DNA of 64,000 nt, from contig NZ_JOEI01000012.1 of assembly GCF_000718095.1 (NCBI RefSeq), positions 62,001 to 126,000 on the forward strand, written 5' to 3'. Below the pieces are notes generated by a model. The model made no database searches and had not been told where the DNA came from. It saw only the letters and a program-made list of their open reading frames with translations. This DNA comes from Streptomyces scopuliridis RB72 (GTDB taxonomy: Bacteria > Actinomycetota > Actinomycetes > Streptomycetales > Streptomycetaceae). The position numbers were made by a program, and so were the translations under genes. Below, piece by piece: positions 34,703-44,113 of the stretch; the stretch's first letter is position 1, and each line of letters starts with the position of its first letter.

Positions 34703-34980
34703 ACGCGGCGAAGGCGCGGGCAGGTGCCGGCCGTAGCGGCGGCACCGGCCCGCGCCGACCGGCACCCAGCACCCGGCACCCGCACGTCGGCACCAGCACC
34801 AGCACCAGCACAGATTTCGCCCCATTGGTCCCCGGTGGCGCACACGCCGCACTGGCGGGTGTCCGCCATGACTGAAACTCGCCCCTGACAACCCTCCACA
34901 AACCCCTGTCACTTACGAAAAGCTGAGCGGTCATCCGGTACCGAATTCCGGACTGTCTCTTTCACGACACAGGGATGCTG

Positions 34981-37900
34981 ATGACCTCCGAATCCGAGAG
35001 CTCCATATCCGGGCCGAGACGCGTGGCCAGGGTCGCGGCGGCCGCCGGTCTGGTGGCCGCGCTGATAGCCACCGGTGCGGTGCCCGCCTTCTCCGCGACG
35101 GGCGCCGATGACCCGGCCGCACCCGTCAAGTCGTCCCCCGCTTCCGGCACTTCCGACAAGCTCGGGGCGGCCGACGCCGATCTGCTCGCCAAGGCGAAGG
35201 CCAAGGGCGAGAAGAACATCACGATGATGGTCGCCACCGCACCGGGGGCGACCGAGCAGGTCGCCGGTCAACTGGACGCCATCGAGGGCGCCGTGGTCGG
35301 CAAGACGTACGACAAGCTCGGCTACGTACGGGCCACGCTCCCCACCGGCAAGGCGGACGCCGCGATCAGGGCGGCCCAGAAGCTCTCCTCCGTCCACGGC
35401 ATCGATCTCAACCAGGAGATCGTGCTGGACGACCCGACGCCCGCGGCGGACACGGCGAAGGCCGCGAAGGGCGCCACCGGTTCGGCCGCCACGAAGTACC
35501 CGGCGCCGAGCAGCAAGACCCCGGCGAAGAACCCGTACAACCCGTCCTTCGAGACCGGCGCGGTGGACTTCGTCAAGAAGAACCCGAAGGCCGACGGCCG
35601 CGGTGTCACCATCGGCATCCTGGACTCGGGGGTCGACCTGGGCCATCCCGCGCTCCAGAAGACCACCACCGGCGAGCGCAAGATCGTCGACTGGGTGACC
35701 GCCACGGACCCGGTGTCCGACAACGACGGCACCTGGCGCCGGATGGACACCGCGGTGTCGGGTCCGTCCTTTACGGCGGACGGCCGTACGTGGAAGGCCC
35801 CGGCGGGCTCGTACAAGTACCGCGTGTTCCGCGAGGACGCCACCCTGGGCGGCGACATGGCGGGCGACCTCAACCGTGACGGTGACACCACCGACACCTG
35901 GGGCGTGCTCTACGACCCGGCCAAGGGGACCGTACGCGTCGACCTGAACAACGACGGCGACTTCACCAACGACGCCGTCATGAAGCCGTACAAGGACGGC
36001 TTCCAGGTCGGCTACTTCGGTACGGACAACCCGGCCACCCCGGTGGTCGAGCGCATCCCGTTCGTGGTCGAGATCCGCAAGGACGTCGTCTACAACGCGG
36101 CCGGCGCCAAGTCCGACTTCGTCAACATCGGTGTCATCGAGGGCGCGCACGGCACCCACGTCGCCGGGATCACCGCCGCCAACGGCCTCTTCGGCGGCAA
36201 GATGAACGGCGCCGCCCCCGGCGCCAAGCTGGTGTCCTCGCGCGCCTGCTCCTGGAGCGGCGGCTGCACCAGCGTCGCGCTGACCGAGGGCATGATCGAC
36301 CTCGTCGCCAACCGCGGTGTGGACATCGTCAATATGTCGATCGGCGGTCTGCCGCCGCTCAACGACGGCAACAACGCCCGCGCCCAGCTGTACACGCGGC
36401 TCATCGACACGTACGGCGTGCAGCTCGTGATCTCGGCCGGCAACGACGGTCCGGGCACCAACACCATCAGTGACCCGGCCCTGGCCGACAAGGTCATCTC
36501 CGTCGCCGCATCGATCTCCAAGGAGACCTGGGCCGCCAACTACGGCTCCGGTGTGACGACGAAGTACGGTCTGCTGCCGTTCTCGGCCCGCGGCCCCCGC
36601 GAGGACGGCGGCTTCACGCCGACCCTCACCGCTCCGGGCGCGGCCATCAACACCACCCAGACCTGGACCGCCGGCGGCCCGGTCGCCGAGGCGGGCTACC
36701 AGCTGCCGCCCGGCTACTCCATGCTCCAGGGCACCTCGATGGCCTCTCCGCAGGCCACGGGCGCGAGCGCGCTGCTGCTCTCCGCCGCCAAGCAGAAGAA
36801 GATCGGTCTCACCCCCGCCACGCTGCGGACGGCGCTCACCAGCAGCGCCACCAAGATCCCCGGCCTCCAGGCACATGAGCAGGGCGCCGGTCTGATCGAC
36901 GTCGTGCGCGCGTGGAAGTCCATCGAGAAGGGCGCCACCGCCCACGAGTACACGGTCAAGGCCCCGGTCGACACGGCGCTCGACCAGTACCTGAAGACCC
37001 CGGGCTTCGGCACCGGTCTGTACGACCGCGAGGGCGGTCTGAAGGCCGGCCAGAGCCGGACGTACGACATCACCGTCACCCGGACCACCGGCGCCAAGGG
37101 CGCGCTGGAGCACCGGCTGAAGTGGAAGTACGACGACAAGACCTTCCGGCTGCTCGGCAGCGACCGGATCAAGCTGCCGCTGAACCAGCCGGTGACCGTG
37201 ACCGTGCAGGCCAGGCCCGGTACCGCCGGGGTGCACAGTGCGATTCTGGAGATCGACGACCGTCGTACGGAGGGCGTGGACAAGCAGGTCCTCACCACCG
37301 TGGTCGTCTCGAAGGAGCTGGCCAAGCCGGCGTACGCGTTCTCGGCGTCGGGCTCGGTGCAGCGCAACGCCTCGAAGTCGTACTTCGTGACGGTGCCGGC
37401 GGGCGCGAAGACCCTGGAGGTGGCGCTCGGCGGACTCGCCAAGGACAGCCAGACCCGGTTCATCGCCATCAGCCCGTACGGCGTGCAGATGGAGAACAGC
37501 TCGACGATCTTCTGCTACCCGAACTACCCGAACCCGGCCAACACCTGCCGCCCGGATGTGCGTTCGTACCCGGACCCGCAGCCCGGTGTCTGGGAGATCG
37601 AGGTCGAGTCGCGCCGTACGTCGCCGCTGCTGGACAACCCGTACACGCTGGACGCGACGCTGATGGGCGCGGCCTTCGACCCGGCGGTCACCACGATCCC
37701 CGAGGCGAAGATCGGCACCCCGGCCCCGGTGTCCTGGAAGGTCAGCAACGGCTACGCCGCCATCGACGGCACGCTCGGCGGCGGCTCGCTGGGCTCGGCG
37801 AAGGTCTCCCGTCCGACGATCGCGGACGGCGAGCAGCAGGAGACGACCGTCACCATCGGTGCGGGCGTCGAGCGGCTCGACATCGCGATCGGCGGCACGA

Positions 37901-38286
37901 CCGACACGGGCGCCGACCTCGACCTCTATGTCGAGAAGGACGGCCGGACCCTCGGCCAGTCCACGACGGCCGGCTCGGTGGAGTCCGTCAGCCTGGTCAA
38001 CCCGGCGGCCGGTACGTACACGATCACCATCGACGCCTACGCGGTCCCGGCCGGGTCCACGGCGTACGACTACCGCGACGTGTACTACTCGGCCTCGCTC
38101 GGCTCGGTCAAGGCGGATGGTCCCGTCAAGCTCGCCAGCGGCGCTTCGGCGCAGGTCGCGGCCGAGGTTCTGGTGAACAGCGCGGCCCCGGCGGGCCGGC
38201 AGTTCTTCGGCGAGGTCCAGCTGCTCAACGCGCGCGGCACGGCCGCGGGCACCGGCAGTGTGATCATCGAGAGCGTTACCCCGTAA
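34981..38286 (+). CDS. Large secreted subtilisin-family (S8) serine protease
   Basis: An 1101-residue exported protein. The signal peptide ends near VPAFSATG (about residue 40), and a prosegment follows. The catalytic triad is D215 (ILDSGVDLGH), H393 (HGTHVAGI) and S586 (GTSMASPQ). A long insertion of about 150 residues separates Asp and His. From about 650 there are several beta-sandwich domains, including one resembling pre-peptidase C-terminal folds (DTGADLDLYVEKDG). The start is ATG 34981 with AGGG seven bases upstream; ATG 34975 is too close to the SD. The 278-base gap upstream holds CACCAG-type simple repeats (34740-34811) and presumably the promoter. Confidence 0.92.
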   Translation: MTSESESSISGPRRVARVAAAAGLVAALIATGAVPAFSATGADDPAAPVKSSPASGTSDKLGAADADLLAKAKAKGEKNITMMVATAPGATEQVAGQLDAIEGAVVGKTYDKLGYVRATLPTGKADAAIRAAQKLSSVHGIDLNQEIVLDDPTPAADTAKAAKGATGSAATKYPAPSSKTPAKNPYNPSFETGAVDFVKKNPKADGRGVTIGILDSGVDLGHPALQKTTTGERKIVDWVTATDPVSDNDGTWRRMDTAVSGPSFTADGRTWKAPAGSYKYRVFREDATLGGDMAGDLNRDGDTTDTWGVLYDPAKGTVRVDLNNDGDFTNDAVMKPYKDGFQVGYFGTDNPATPVVERIPFVVEIRKDVVYNAAGAKSDFVNIGVIEGAHGTHVAGITAANGLFGGKMNGAAPGAKLVSSRACSWSGGCTSVALTEGMIDLVANRGVDIVNMSIGGLPPLNDGNNARAQLYTRLIDTYGVQLVISAGNDGPGTNTISDPALADKVISVAASISKETWAANYGSGVTTKYGLLPFSARGPREDGGFTPTLTAPGAAINTTQTWTAGGPVAEAGYQLPPGYSMLQGTSMASPQATGASALLLSAAKQKKIGLTPATLRTALTSSATKIPGLQAHEQGAGLIDVVRAWKSIEKGATAHEYTVKAPVDTALDQYLKTPGFGTGLYDREGGLKAGQSRTYDITVTRTTGAKGALEHRLKWKYDDKTFRLLGSDRIKLPLNQPVTVTVQARPGTAGVHSAILEIDDRRTEGVDKQVLTTVVVSKELAKPAYAFSASGSVQRNASKSYFVTVPAGAKTLEVALGGLAKDSQTRFIAISPYGVQMENSSTIFCYPNYPNPANTCRPDVRSYPDPQPGVWEIEVESRRTSPLLDNPYTLDATLMGAAFDPAVTTIPEAKIGTPAPVSWKVSNGYAAIDGTLGGGSLGSAKVSRPTIADGEQQETTVTIGAGVERLDIAIGGTTDTGADLDLYVEKDGRTLGQSTTAGSVESVSLVNPAAGTYTITIDAYAVPAGSTAYDYRDVYYSASLGSVKADGPVKLASGASAQVAAEVLVNSAAPAGRQFFGEVQLLNARGTAAGTGSVIIESVTP

Positions 38287-38309
38287 CGGGACGTAACGTA
38301 AGAAACTGA

Positions 38310-39482
<1,173 letters not shown>

Positions 39483-39506
39483 GAGCCGGTGGGCTGAGCG
39501 GTCCGC

Positions 39507-40724
39507 TCACTCGGCGGGCAGGCGGGGCGGGGTTCCTTTCGTACGAGCCGTACGGGGATCCCGCCCCGCCGCCATGACCGCCCCCAGCGCGAGTGCGGCC
39601 AGCGCGCCGCCGAGCCAGAGCGCCCCGGCGACCTCGAAGCGGTCGGCCGCCCGGCCGCCGAGCAGCGCGCCCAGCGCGATCGCCGCGTTGAACACCCCGG
39701 CGAAGAGCGCCGAACCGGCCTCCTGGCGCCCGGGTGCGGCGGCCATCAGCCAGTTCTGCGCGCTGACCGAGACGCCGCCGTACGCCAGGCCCCACACCAC
39801 GAGCAGCGCCACGGCGGCGGGCAGCGAGCCGCCCGCGGGCACGCTCAGCAGGACCGCCGCGGACAGTACCGCCGAGAGGGCGAGCAGCGACCGGCGCGGA
39901 TCGCGGGCGGCTGCCGCGCCGCCCAGGAAATTGCCCGCGATGCCCGCCACCCCGTACACCAGCAGCACCCCGCTGACCGGCCCGGAACCGAGCCCCGGCA
40001 CGCGCTCCAGGGCCGGGCGCACATAGGTGTACGCGGCGAAGTGCCCGGTCACCAGCAGCGCGACCACCAGCAGCCCGGTGCGTACCGCCGGGGTGCGGAC
40101 CAGTCCGAAGACCTCGCGCAGGCGCACGGCCTCCCCGGCGGGCAGCGGCGGCAGCAGTACGGCGAGCAGCGCCGCGACCGCCAGCGCGAGCAGCGTCATC
40201 GCCGCGAACGCCCAGCGCCAGCCGACCACTCCGCCCATCAGCGTCCCGGCCGGCACGCCGAGCACGGACGCCACGGCGATCCCGCTGAAGATCACGGCGG
40301 TGGCGCGGCCCGCGGACTCCTGCCGTACGAGCCGTACGGCGAGCCCCGCCGCGACCGCCCAGACTCCCCCGATGCACACCCCGACCAGGGCCCGCGCCAC
40401 CAGCAGCACCCCGAAGGCGGGCGCGAGCGCGGAGAGCAGATTGGCGGCGGCGAGCAGGACGAGCAGTGCGCACAGCACGGTCCTGCGGTCGGCGCGGCGT
40501 ACGGCGACGGGCAGCAGGGGCGCGGAGAGCGCGGCCACGACGCCGGGCAGGGTGAGTGTGAGCCCCGTCGTACCGTCGGAGGTGCGCAGCCCCTCGCCGA
40601 GGGAGGTGAGCAGCCCCACCGGCAGCATCTCCGTCGTGACGACACAGAAGGTGGCGGCGGCAAGCGCGAGGACGGACGGTGGCAACGCGCGCCCGTCCCG
40701 GGGCTGTTGGGTGGTCTGTTCCAT
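39507..40724 (-). CDS. MFS drug/sugar exporter (AraJ/Bcr-like)
   Basis: A 405-residue transporter with 12 membrane helices. FCVVTTEMLPVGLLTSLGEG in helix 1 and the loop with ADRRTV between helices 2 and 3 place it with the DHA1 efflux group (AraJ/YdhP-like). The substrate is unknown. The ATG start at 40724 has only a weak SD. It is divergent from a LysR remnant across a LysR-type operator, so it was probably under control of that now broken regulator. Confidence 0.88.
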   Translation of the reverse strand: MEQTTQQPRDGRALPPSVLALAAATFCVVTTEMLPVGLLTSLGEGLRTSDGTTGLTLTLPGVVAALSAPLLPVAVRRADRRTVLCALLVLLAAANLLSALAPAFGVLLVARALVGVCIGGVWAVAAGLAVRLVRQESAGRATAVIFSGIAVASVLGVPAGTLMGGVVGWRWAFAAMTLLALAVAALLAVLLPPLPAGEAVRLREVFGLVRTPAVRTGLLVVALLVTGHFAAYTYVRPALERVPGLGSGPVSGVLLVYGVAGIAGNFLGGAAAARDPRRSLLALSAVLSAAVLLSVPAGGSLPAAVALLVVWGLAYGGVSVSAQNWLMAAAPGRQEAGSALFAGVFNAAIALGALLGGRAADRFEVAGALWLGGALAALALGAVMAAGRDPRTARTKGTPPRLPAE

Positions 40725-40770
40725 GGGGACCAGACTTCGCCGGGCGGCGCCGGGGGACAACGCCGAAAGC

Positions 40771-40796
40771 CTCATCCTTGTATGAGCCGCGCTCAT
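40771..40796. promoter_or_regulatory. LysR-type operator between MFS gene and LysR remnant
   Basis: CTCAT (40771-40775), ATGAG (40782-40786) and CTCAT (40792-40796) form alternating half sites, CTCAT-N6-ATGAG-N5-CTCAT, in the divergent promoter gap. This is the usual position and shape for LysR-type autoregulation. Confidence 0.5.
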
Positions 40797-40814
40797 CGAT
40801 ACGGGGGTGGCGCG

Positions 40815-40904
40815 GTGCCGGGTGTGGAGATCCGCGAGCTGGAGTGCTTTCTCGTGCTGGCCGAGGAGCTGCATTTCGGCCGCGCGGTCGCCGGCAGCGG
40901 GTGA
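40815..40904 (+). pseudogene. LysR-family regulator remnant (29 codons)
   Basis: The frame starts as a normal LysR protein, MPGVEIRELECFLVLAEELH, then FGRA, the first half of the helix-turn-helix domain. It jumps to VAGSG and a stop. Normal members continue for about 270 more residues. The short VAGSG end may be the original C-terminus, which would make this a large in-frame deletion; this cannot be proven without an intact relative. It cannot bind DNA. Confidence 0.75.
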
Positions 40905-40930
40905 CCCGGCCCCCGGTCGGCCGGCGGCGC

Positions 40931-40978
40931 GCGTGGCTCTCCGTACGCGAGCGGGGCTCCGTACGCGCGTGGCTCCGG
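40931..40978. repeat. Imperfect 18-20 bp tandem repeats after the LysR remnant
   Basis: GCGTGGCTCTCCGTACGCGA (40931-40950), GCGGGGCTCCGTACGCGC (40951-40968) and GCGTGGCTCCGG (40967-40978) follow each other. They fill most of the short gap before pepN; no coding is supported. Confidence 0.65.
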
Positions 40979-41061
40979 GTAAGCAGAACTGGTGCTACCG
41001 CACGCGTGAGGGCGGCATGGAAGGATGTCGGAAAACGTCACATACCGAGGAGATGACCCGG

Positions 41062-43638
41062 GTGCCTGGCACAAATCTGACCCGCGAAGAGGCGCAGCGG
41101 CGCGCACGCCTCCTCACCGTGGACTCGTACGGGATCGAGCTCGATCTCAGCGGCGCACAGGAGGGCGGCACCTACCGGTCCGTGACCACGGTGCTCTTCC
41201 GGAGCGCGGAGGCCGGGGCGGAGACCTTTATCGATCTGGTGGCGCCCGCCGTGCACGAGGTGGTGCTGAACGGCACCTCCCTGGACGTCGCCGCCGCCTT
41301 CCGGGACTCGCGGATCGCTCTGACGCATCTGCACGAGGGCCCCAACGAGCTGACGGTTGTCGCGGACTGCGCCTACACCAACACCGGCGAGGGGCTGCAC
41401 CGCTTCGTCGACCCGGTCGACGAACAGGCGTATCTGTACACGCAGTTCGAGGTGCCGGACGCGCGGCGCGTCTTCGCCTCGTTCGAGCAGCCCGACCTGA
41501 AGGCGACCTTCCAGTTCACCGTGAAGGCCCCCGAGGGCTGGACCGTCGTCTCCAACTCACCGACGCCTGAGCCCAAGGACCACGTCTGGGTCTTCGAGCC
41601 GACGCCACGCATCTCGTCGTACATCACCGCGCTGATCGTCGGTCCGTACCACTCCGTGCACAGCTCGTACGAGAAGGACGGGCAGTCCGTGCCGCTCGGC
41701 ATCTACTGCCGGCCCTCGCTCGCGGAGTATCTGGACTCGGACGCGATCTTCGAGGTCACGCGGCAGGGCTTCGACTGGTTCCAGGAGAAGTTCGCCTACG
41801 ACTACCCCTTCGCCAAGTACGACCAGCTGTTCGTGCCGGAGTTCAACGCGGGCGCGATGGAGAACGCGGGCGCGGTGACCATCCGCGACCAGTACGTCTT
41901 CCGTTCGAAGGTGACGGACGCGGCGTACGAGATGCGGGCCGAGACGATCCTGCACGAGCTGGCGCACATGTGGTTCGGCGATCTGGTCACCATGGAGTGG
42001 TGGAACGATCTGTGGCTGAACGAGTCGTTCGCCACGTACACCTCGATCGCCTGCCAGGCGTACGCGCCCGGCTCGAAGTGGCCGCACTCGTGGACCACGT
42101 TCGCCAACTCCATGAAGACCTGGGCCTACCGGCAGGACCAGCTGCCCTCCACGCACCCGATCATGGCGGACATCCGTGATCTGGACGATGTGCTGGTCAA
42201 CTTCGACGGCATCACGTACGCCAAGGGCGCGTCCGTGCTGAAGCAGCTGGTCGCGTATGTCGGCCAGGACGAGTTCTTCAGCGGCGTGCAGGCGTACTTC
42301 AAGGCGCACGCGTTCGGGAACACCCAGCTGTCCGATCTGCTGGGCGCGCTGGAGGAGACCTCCGGGCGCGATCTGAAGACCTGGTCGACGGCGTGGCTGG
42401 AGACGGCCGGCATCAATGTCCTGCGCCCGGAGATCGAGCTGGACGCGTCGGGCCATGTGACCTCGCTCGCCGTACGGCAGGAGGCCCCGGCGCTGCCGGC
42501 GGGCGCCAAGGGTGAGCCGGTCCTGCGTCCGCACCGGATCGCGATCGGCTGCTACGACCTGGACGGGAACGGCAAGCTGGTCCGTACGAGCCGGATCGAG
42601 CTGGACGTGGAGGGCGCGCGCACGGAGGTGCCGTTCCCGGCGGACACCCCGCGTCCGGCCGTCATCCTGCTCAACGACGACGACCTGTCGTACGCGAAGG
42701 TCCGGCTCGACGAGGAGTCGCTGCGGGTCGTCACCGAACACCTCGGCGACTTCGAGGAGTCGCTGCCGCGCGCGCTGTGCTGGGCGTCGGCCTGGGACAT
42801 GACGCGCGACGGCGAGCTGGCCACGCGCGACTATCTGGAGCTGGTGCTCTCGGGCATCACGAAGGAGTCGGACATCGGGGTGGTGCAGTCGCTGCACCGC
42901 CAGGTGAAGCTGGCGCTCGACCTGTACGCGGCGCCCGAGTGGCGCGAGGCGGGGCTGACCCGGTGGACGGACGCCACGCTGGCGCATCTGCGGGCGGCCG
43001 AGCCGGGCAGCGACCACCAGCTGGCGTGGGCGCGCGCGTTCGCCGCGACGGCGCGTACGCCGCAGCAGCTCGACCTGCTGCAGGGCCTGCTCGACGGTAC
43101 GGAGACGATCGAGGGCCTGGCCGTCGACACCGAGCTGCGCTGGGCGTTCGTACAGCGGCTGGCGGCCGTGGGGCTGCACGACGAGGAGGAGATCTCCGCG
43201 GAGTACGAGCGCGACCGCACGGCGGCGGGCGAACGTCACGCCGCCGCGGCCCGTTCGGCGCGCCCGCTGGCCGAGGCCAAGGCGGAGGCATGGGCGTCGG
43301 TGGTGGAGAGCGACAAGCTGCCGAACGCCCTCCAGGAGGCCGTGATCAGCGGCTTCGTCCAGACCGACCAGCGTGAGCTGCTGGCCCCGTACACGGAGAA
43401 GTTCTTCGCGGCGGTCGGGAAGGTCTGGGAGGCGCGCTCGCACGAGATGGCCCAGCAGATCGCGGTCGGTCTGTACCCGTCGCTCCAGGTCTCCCGCTCC
43501 ACGCTGGACGCGACGGACGCCTGGCTCGCCTCGGCGAGCCCGAACGCGGCGCTCCAGCGGCTGATCTCGGAGTCGAGGTCGGGCGTCGAGCGCGCGCTGA
43601 AGGCGCAGGAGGCGGACGCGGCGGCTGCCGTCGCGTAG
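41062..43638 (+). CDS. pepN: M1-family aminopeptidase N (second copy)
   Basis: An 858-residue zinc aminopeptidase. GAMEN (264-268) and H298-E-L-A-H302 with the Glu in LWLNESFATY are intact; an ERAP1-like helical domain forms the C-terminal third. The start is GTG 41062 (MPGTNLTREEAQRR): GAGGAG lies nine bases upstream, while the ATG three codons earlier directly abuts the SD. It is closer to the standard actinobacterial PepN than the copy at 30835, which has an insertion near residue 45 (SGEPGADTPP). Confidence 0.94.
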   Translation: MPGTNLTREEAQRRARLLTVDSYGIELDLSGAQEGGTYRSVTTVLFRSAEAGAETFIDLVAPAVHEVVLNGTSLDVAAAFRDSRIALTHLHEGPNELTVVADCAYTNTGEGLHRFVDPVDEQAYLYTQFEVPDARRVFASFEQPDLKATFQFTVKAPEGWTVVSNSPTPEPKDHVWVFEPTPRISSYITALIVGPYHSVHSSYEKDGQSVPLGIYCRPSLAEYLDSDAIFEVTRQGFDWFQEKFAYDYPFAKYDQLFVPEFNAGAMENAGAVTIRDQYVFRSKVTDAAYEMRAETILHELAHMWFGDLVTMEWWNDLWLNESFATYTSIACQAYAPGSKWPHSWTTFANSMKTWAYRQDQLPSTHPIMADIRDLDDVLVNFDGITYAKGASVLKQLVAYVGQDEFFSGVQAYFKAHAFGNTQLSDLLGALEETSGRDLKTWSTAWLETAGINVLRPEIELDASGHVTSLAVRQEAPALPAGAKGEPVLRPHRIAIGCYDLDGNGKLVRTSRIELDVEGARTEVPFPADTPRPAVILLNDDDLSYAKVRLDEESLRVVTEHLGDFEESLPRALCWASAWDMTRDGELATRDYLELVLSGITKESDIGVVQSLHRQVKLALDLYAAPEWREAGLTRWTDATLAHLRAAEPGSDHQLAWARAFAATARTPQQLDLLQGLLDGTETIEGLAVDTELRWAFVQRLAAVGLHDEEEISAEYERDRTAAGERHAAAARSARPLAEAKAEAWASVVESDKLPNALQEAVISGFVQTDQRELLAPYTEKFFAAVGKVWEARSHEMAQQIAVGLYPSLQVSRSTLDATDAWLASASPNAALQRLISESRSGVERALKAQEADAAAAVA

Positions 43639-43762
43639 CTCTGTTTCCGGAGCGGGCGGGTCGGGGCGGGCCTGGTGGGTCCGTTCCCCGGCCCGCCCGT
43701 CTTCGTCGGAGGTCAGCCGGTCGGCTCGGCCCGCGTACAGCGACGGGCGGCACGCACAGAAG

Positions 43763-43793
43763 CGTCGCCCGGCACATGAGGTGCCGGGCGACG
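43763..43793. terminator. Terminator between pepN and a small membrane protein gene
   Basis: CGTCGCCCGGCAC (43763-43775) with its complement (43781-43793), a 13-bp perfect stem and 5-base loop between convergent genes. Confidence 0.88.
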
Positions 43794-43800
43794 CCCAGAG

Positions 43801-43826
43801 AGTCCCGGTGGGAAGTCCCGGTGGGT
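43801..43826. repeat. 13-bp tandem repeat at a stop codon
   Basis: AGTCCCGGTGGGA (43801-43813) and AGTCCCGGTGGGT (43814-43826); the last base is the first base of the complement of the minus-strand stop (43826-43828). Confidence 0.8.
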
Positions 43827-44056
43827 CAGGCCTGCTTGCGCGACTTGTCGAGCACCATCACCAAGCCGGCGATGATGCCGAAGATCACCAGCGGCGCGAC
43901 CACGAACAGGCCGAGGGTCTCGGCGACACTCAGGCCCGGACCCGGGTCGTCGCCGTCGTCCCGGGTCAGCGCGAGCGCCGGGGACGACATGAGCAGCATC
44001 ATCAGCGTCGTACCGGTCGCCAGGGCGCCGGCGCGCAGAGCGTTCTTCTTGTCCAC
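43826..44056 (-). CDS. Small exported/membrane protein of unknown function
   Basis: A 76-residue protein with an N-terminal signal-like helix (LRAGALATGTTLMMLLMSSPALA), a short acidic loop (TRDDGDDPGPGLS) and a second helix (ETLGLFVVAPLVIFGIIAGLVMVL) ending in basic KSRKQA. If the signal is cleaved it is a single-pass protein with its tail in the cytosol. Similar proteins are widespread in Streptomyces. The GTG start at 44056 lacks an SD; TACGTT six bases before it suggests a leaderless mRNA. Confidence 0.75.
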   Translation of the reverse strand: MDKKNALRAGALATGTTLMMLLMSSPALALTRDDGDDPGPGLSVAETLGLFVVAPLVIFGIIAGLVMVLDKSRKQA

Positions 44057-44113
44057 GGTGCAAACGTAGCGAACCCGTCCGCGGGCCGCGCGCCCGGGGT
44101 GCCGTACAGCGCC

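Noticed and set aside
34740..34811. CACCAG/GGCACC repeats considered as a CRISPR array or coding
   Set aside because: Units are 6 bp with no spacers; this is simple-sequence DNA between two genes.
34909..37236. 775-codon minus-strand open frame opposite the subtilase
   Set aside because: No recognisable domain or SD; the plus strand encodes a complete S8 protease with its catalytic triad.
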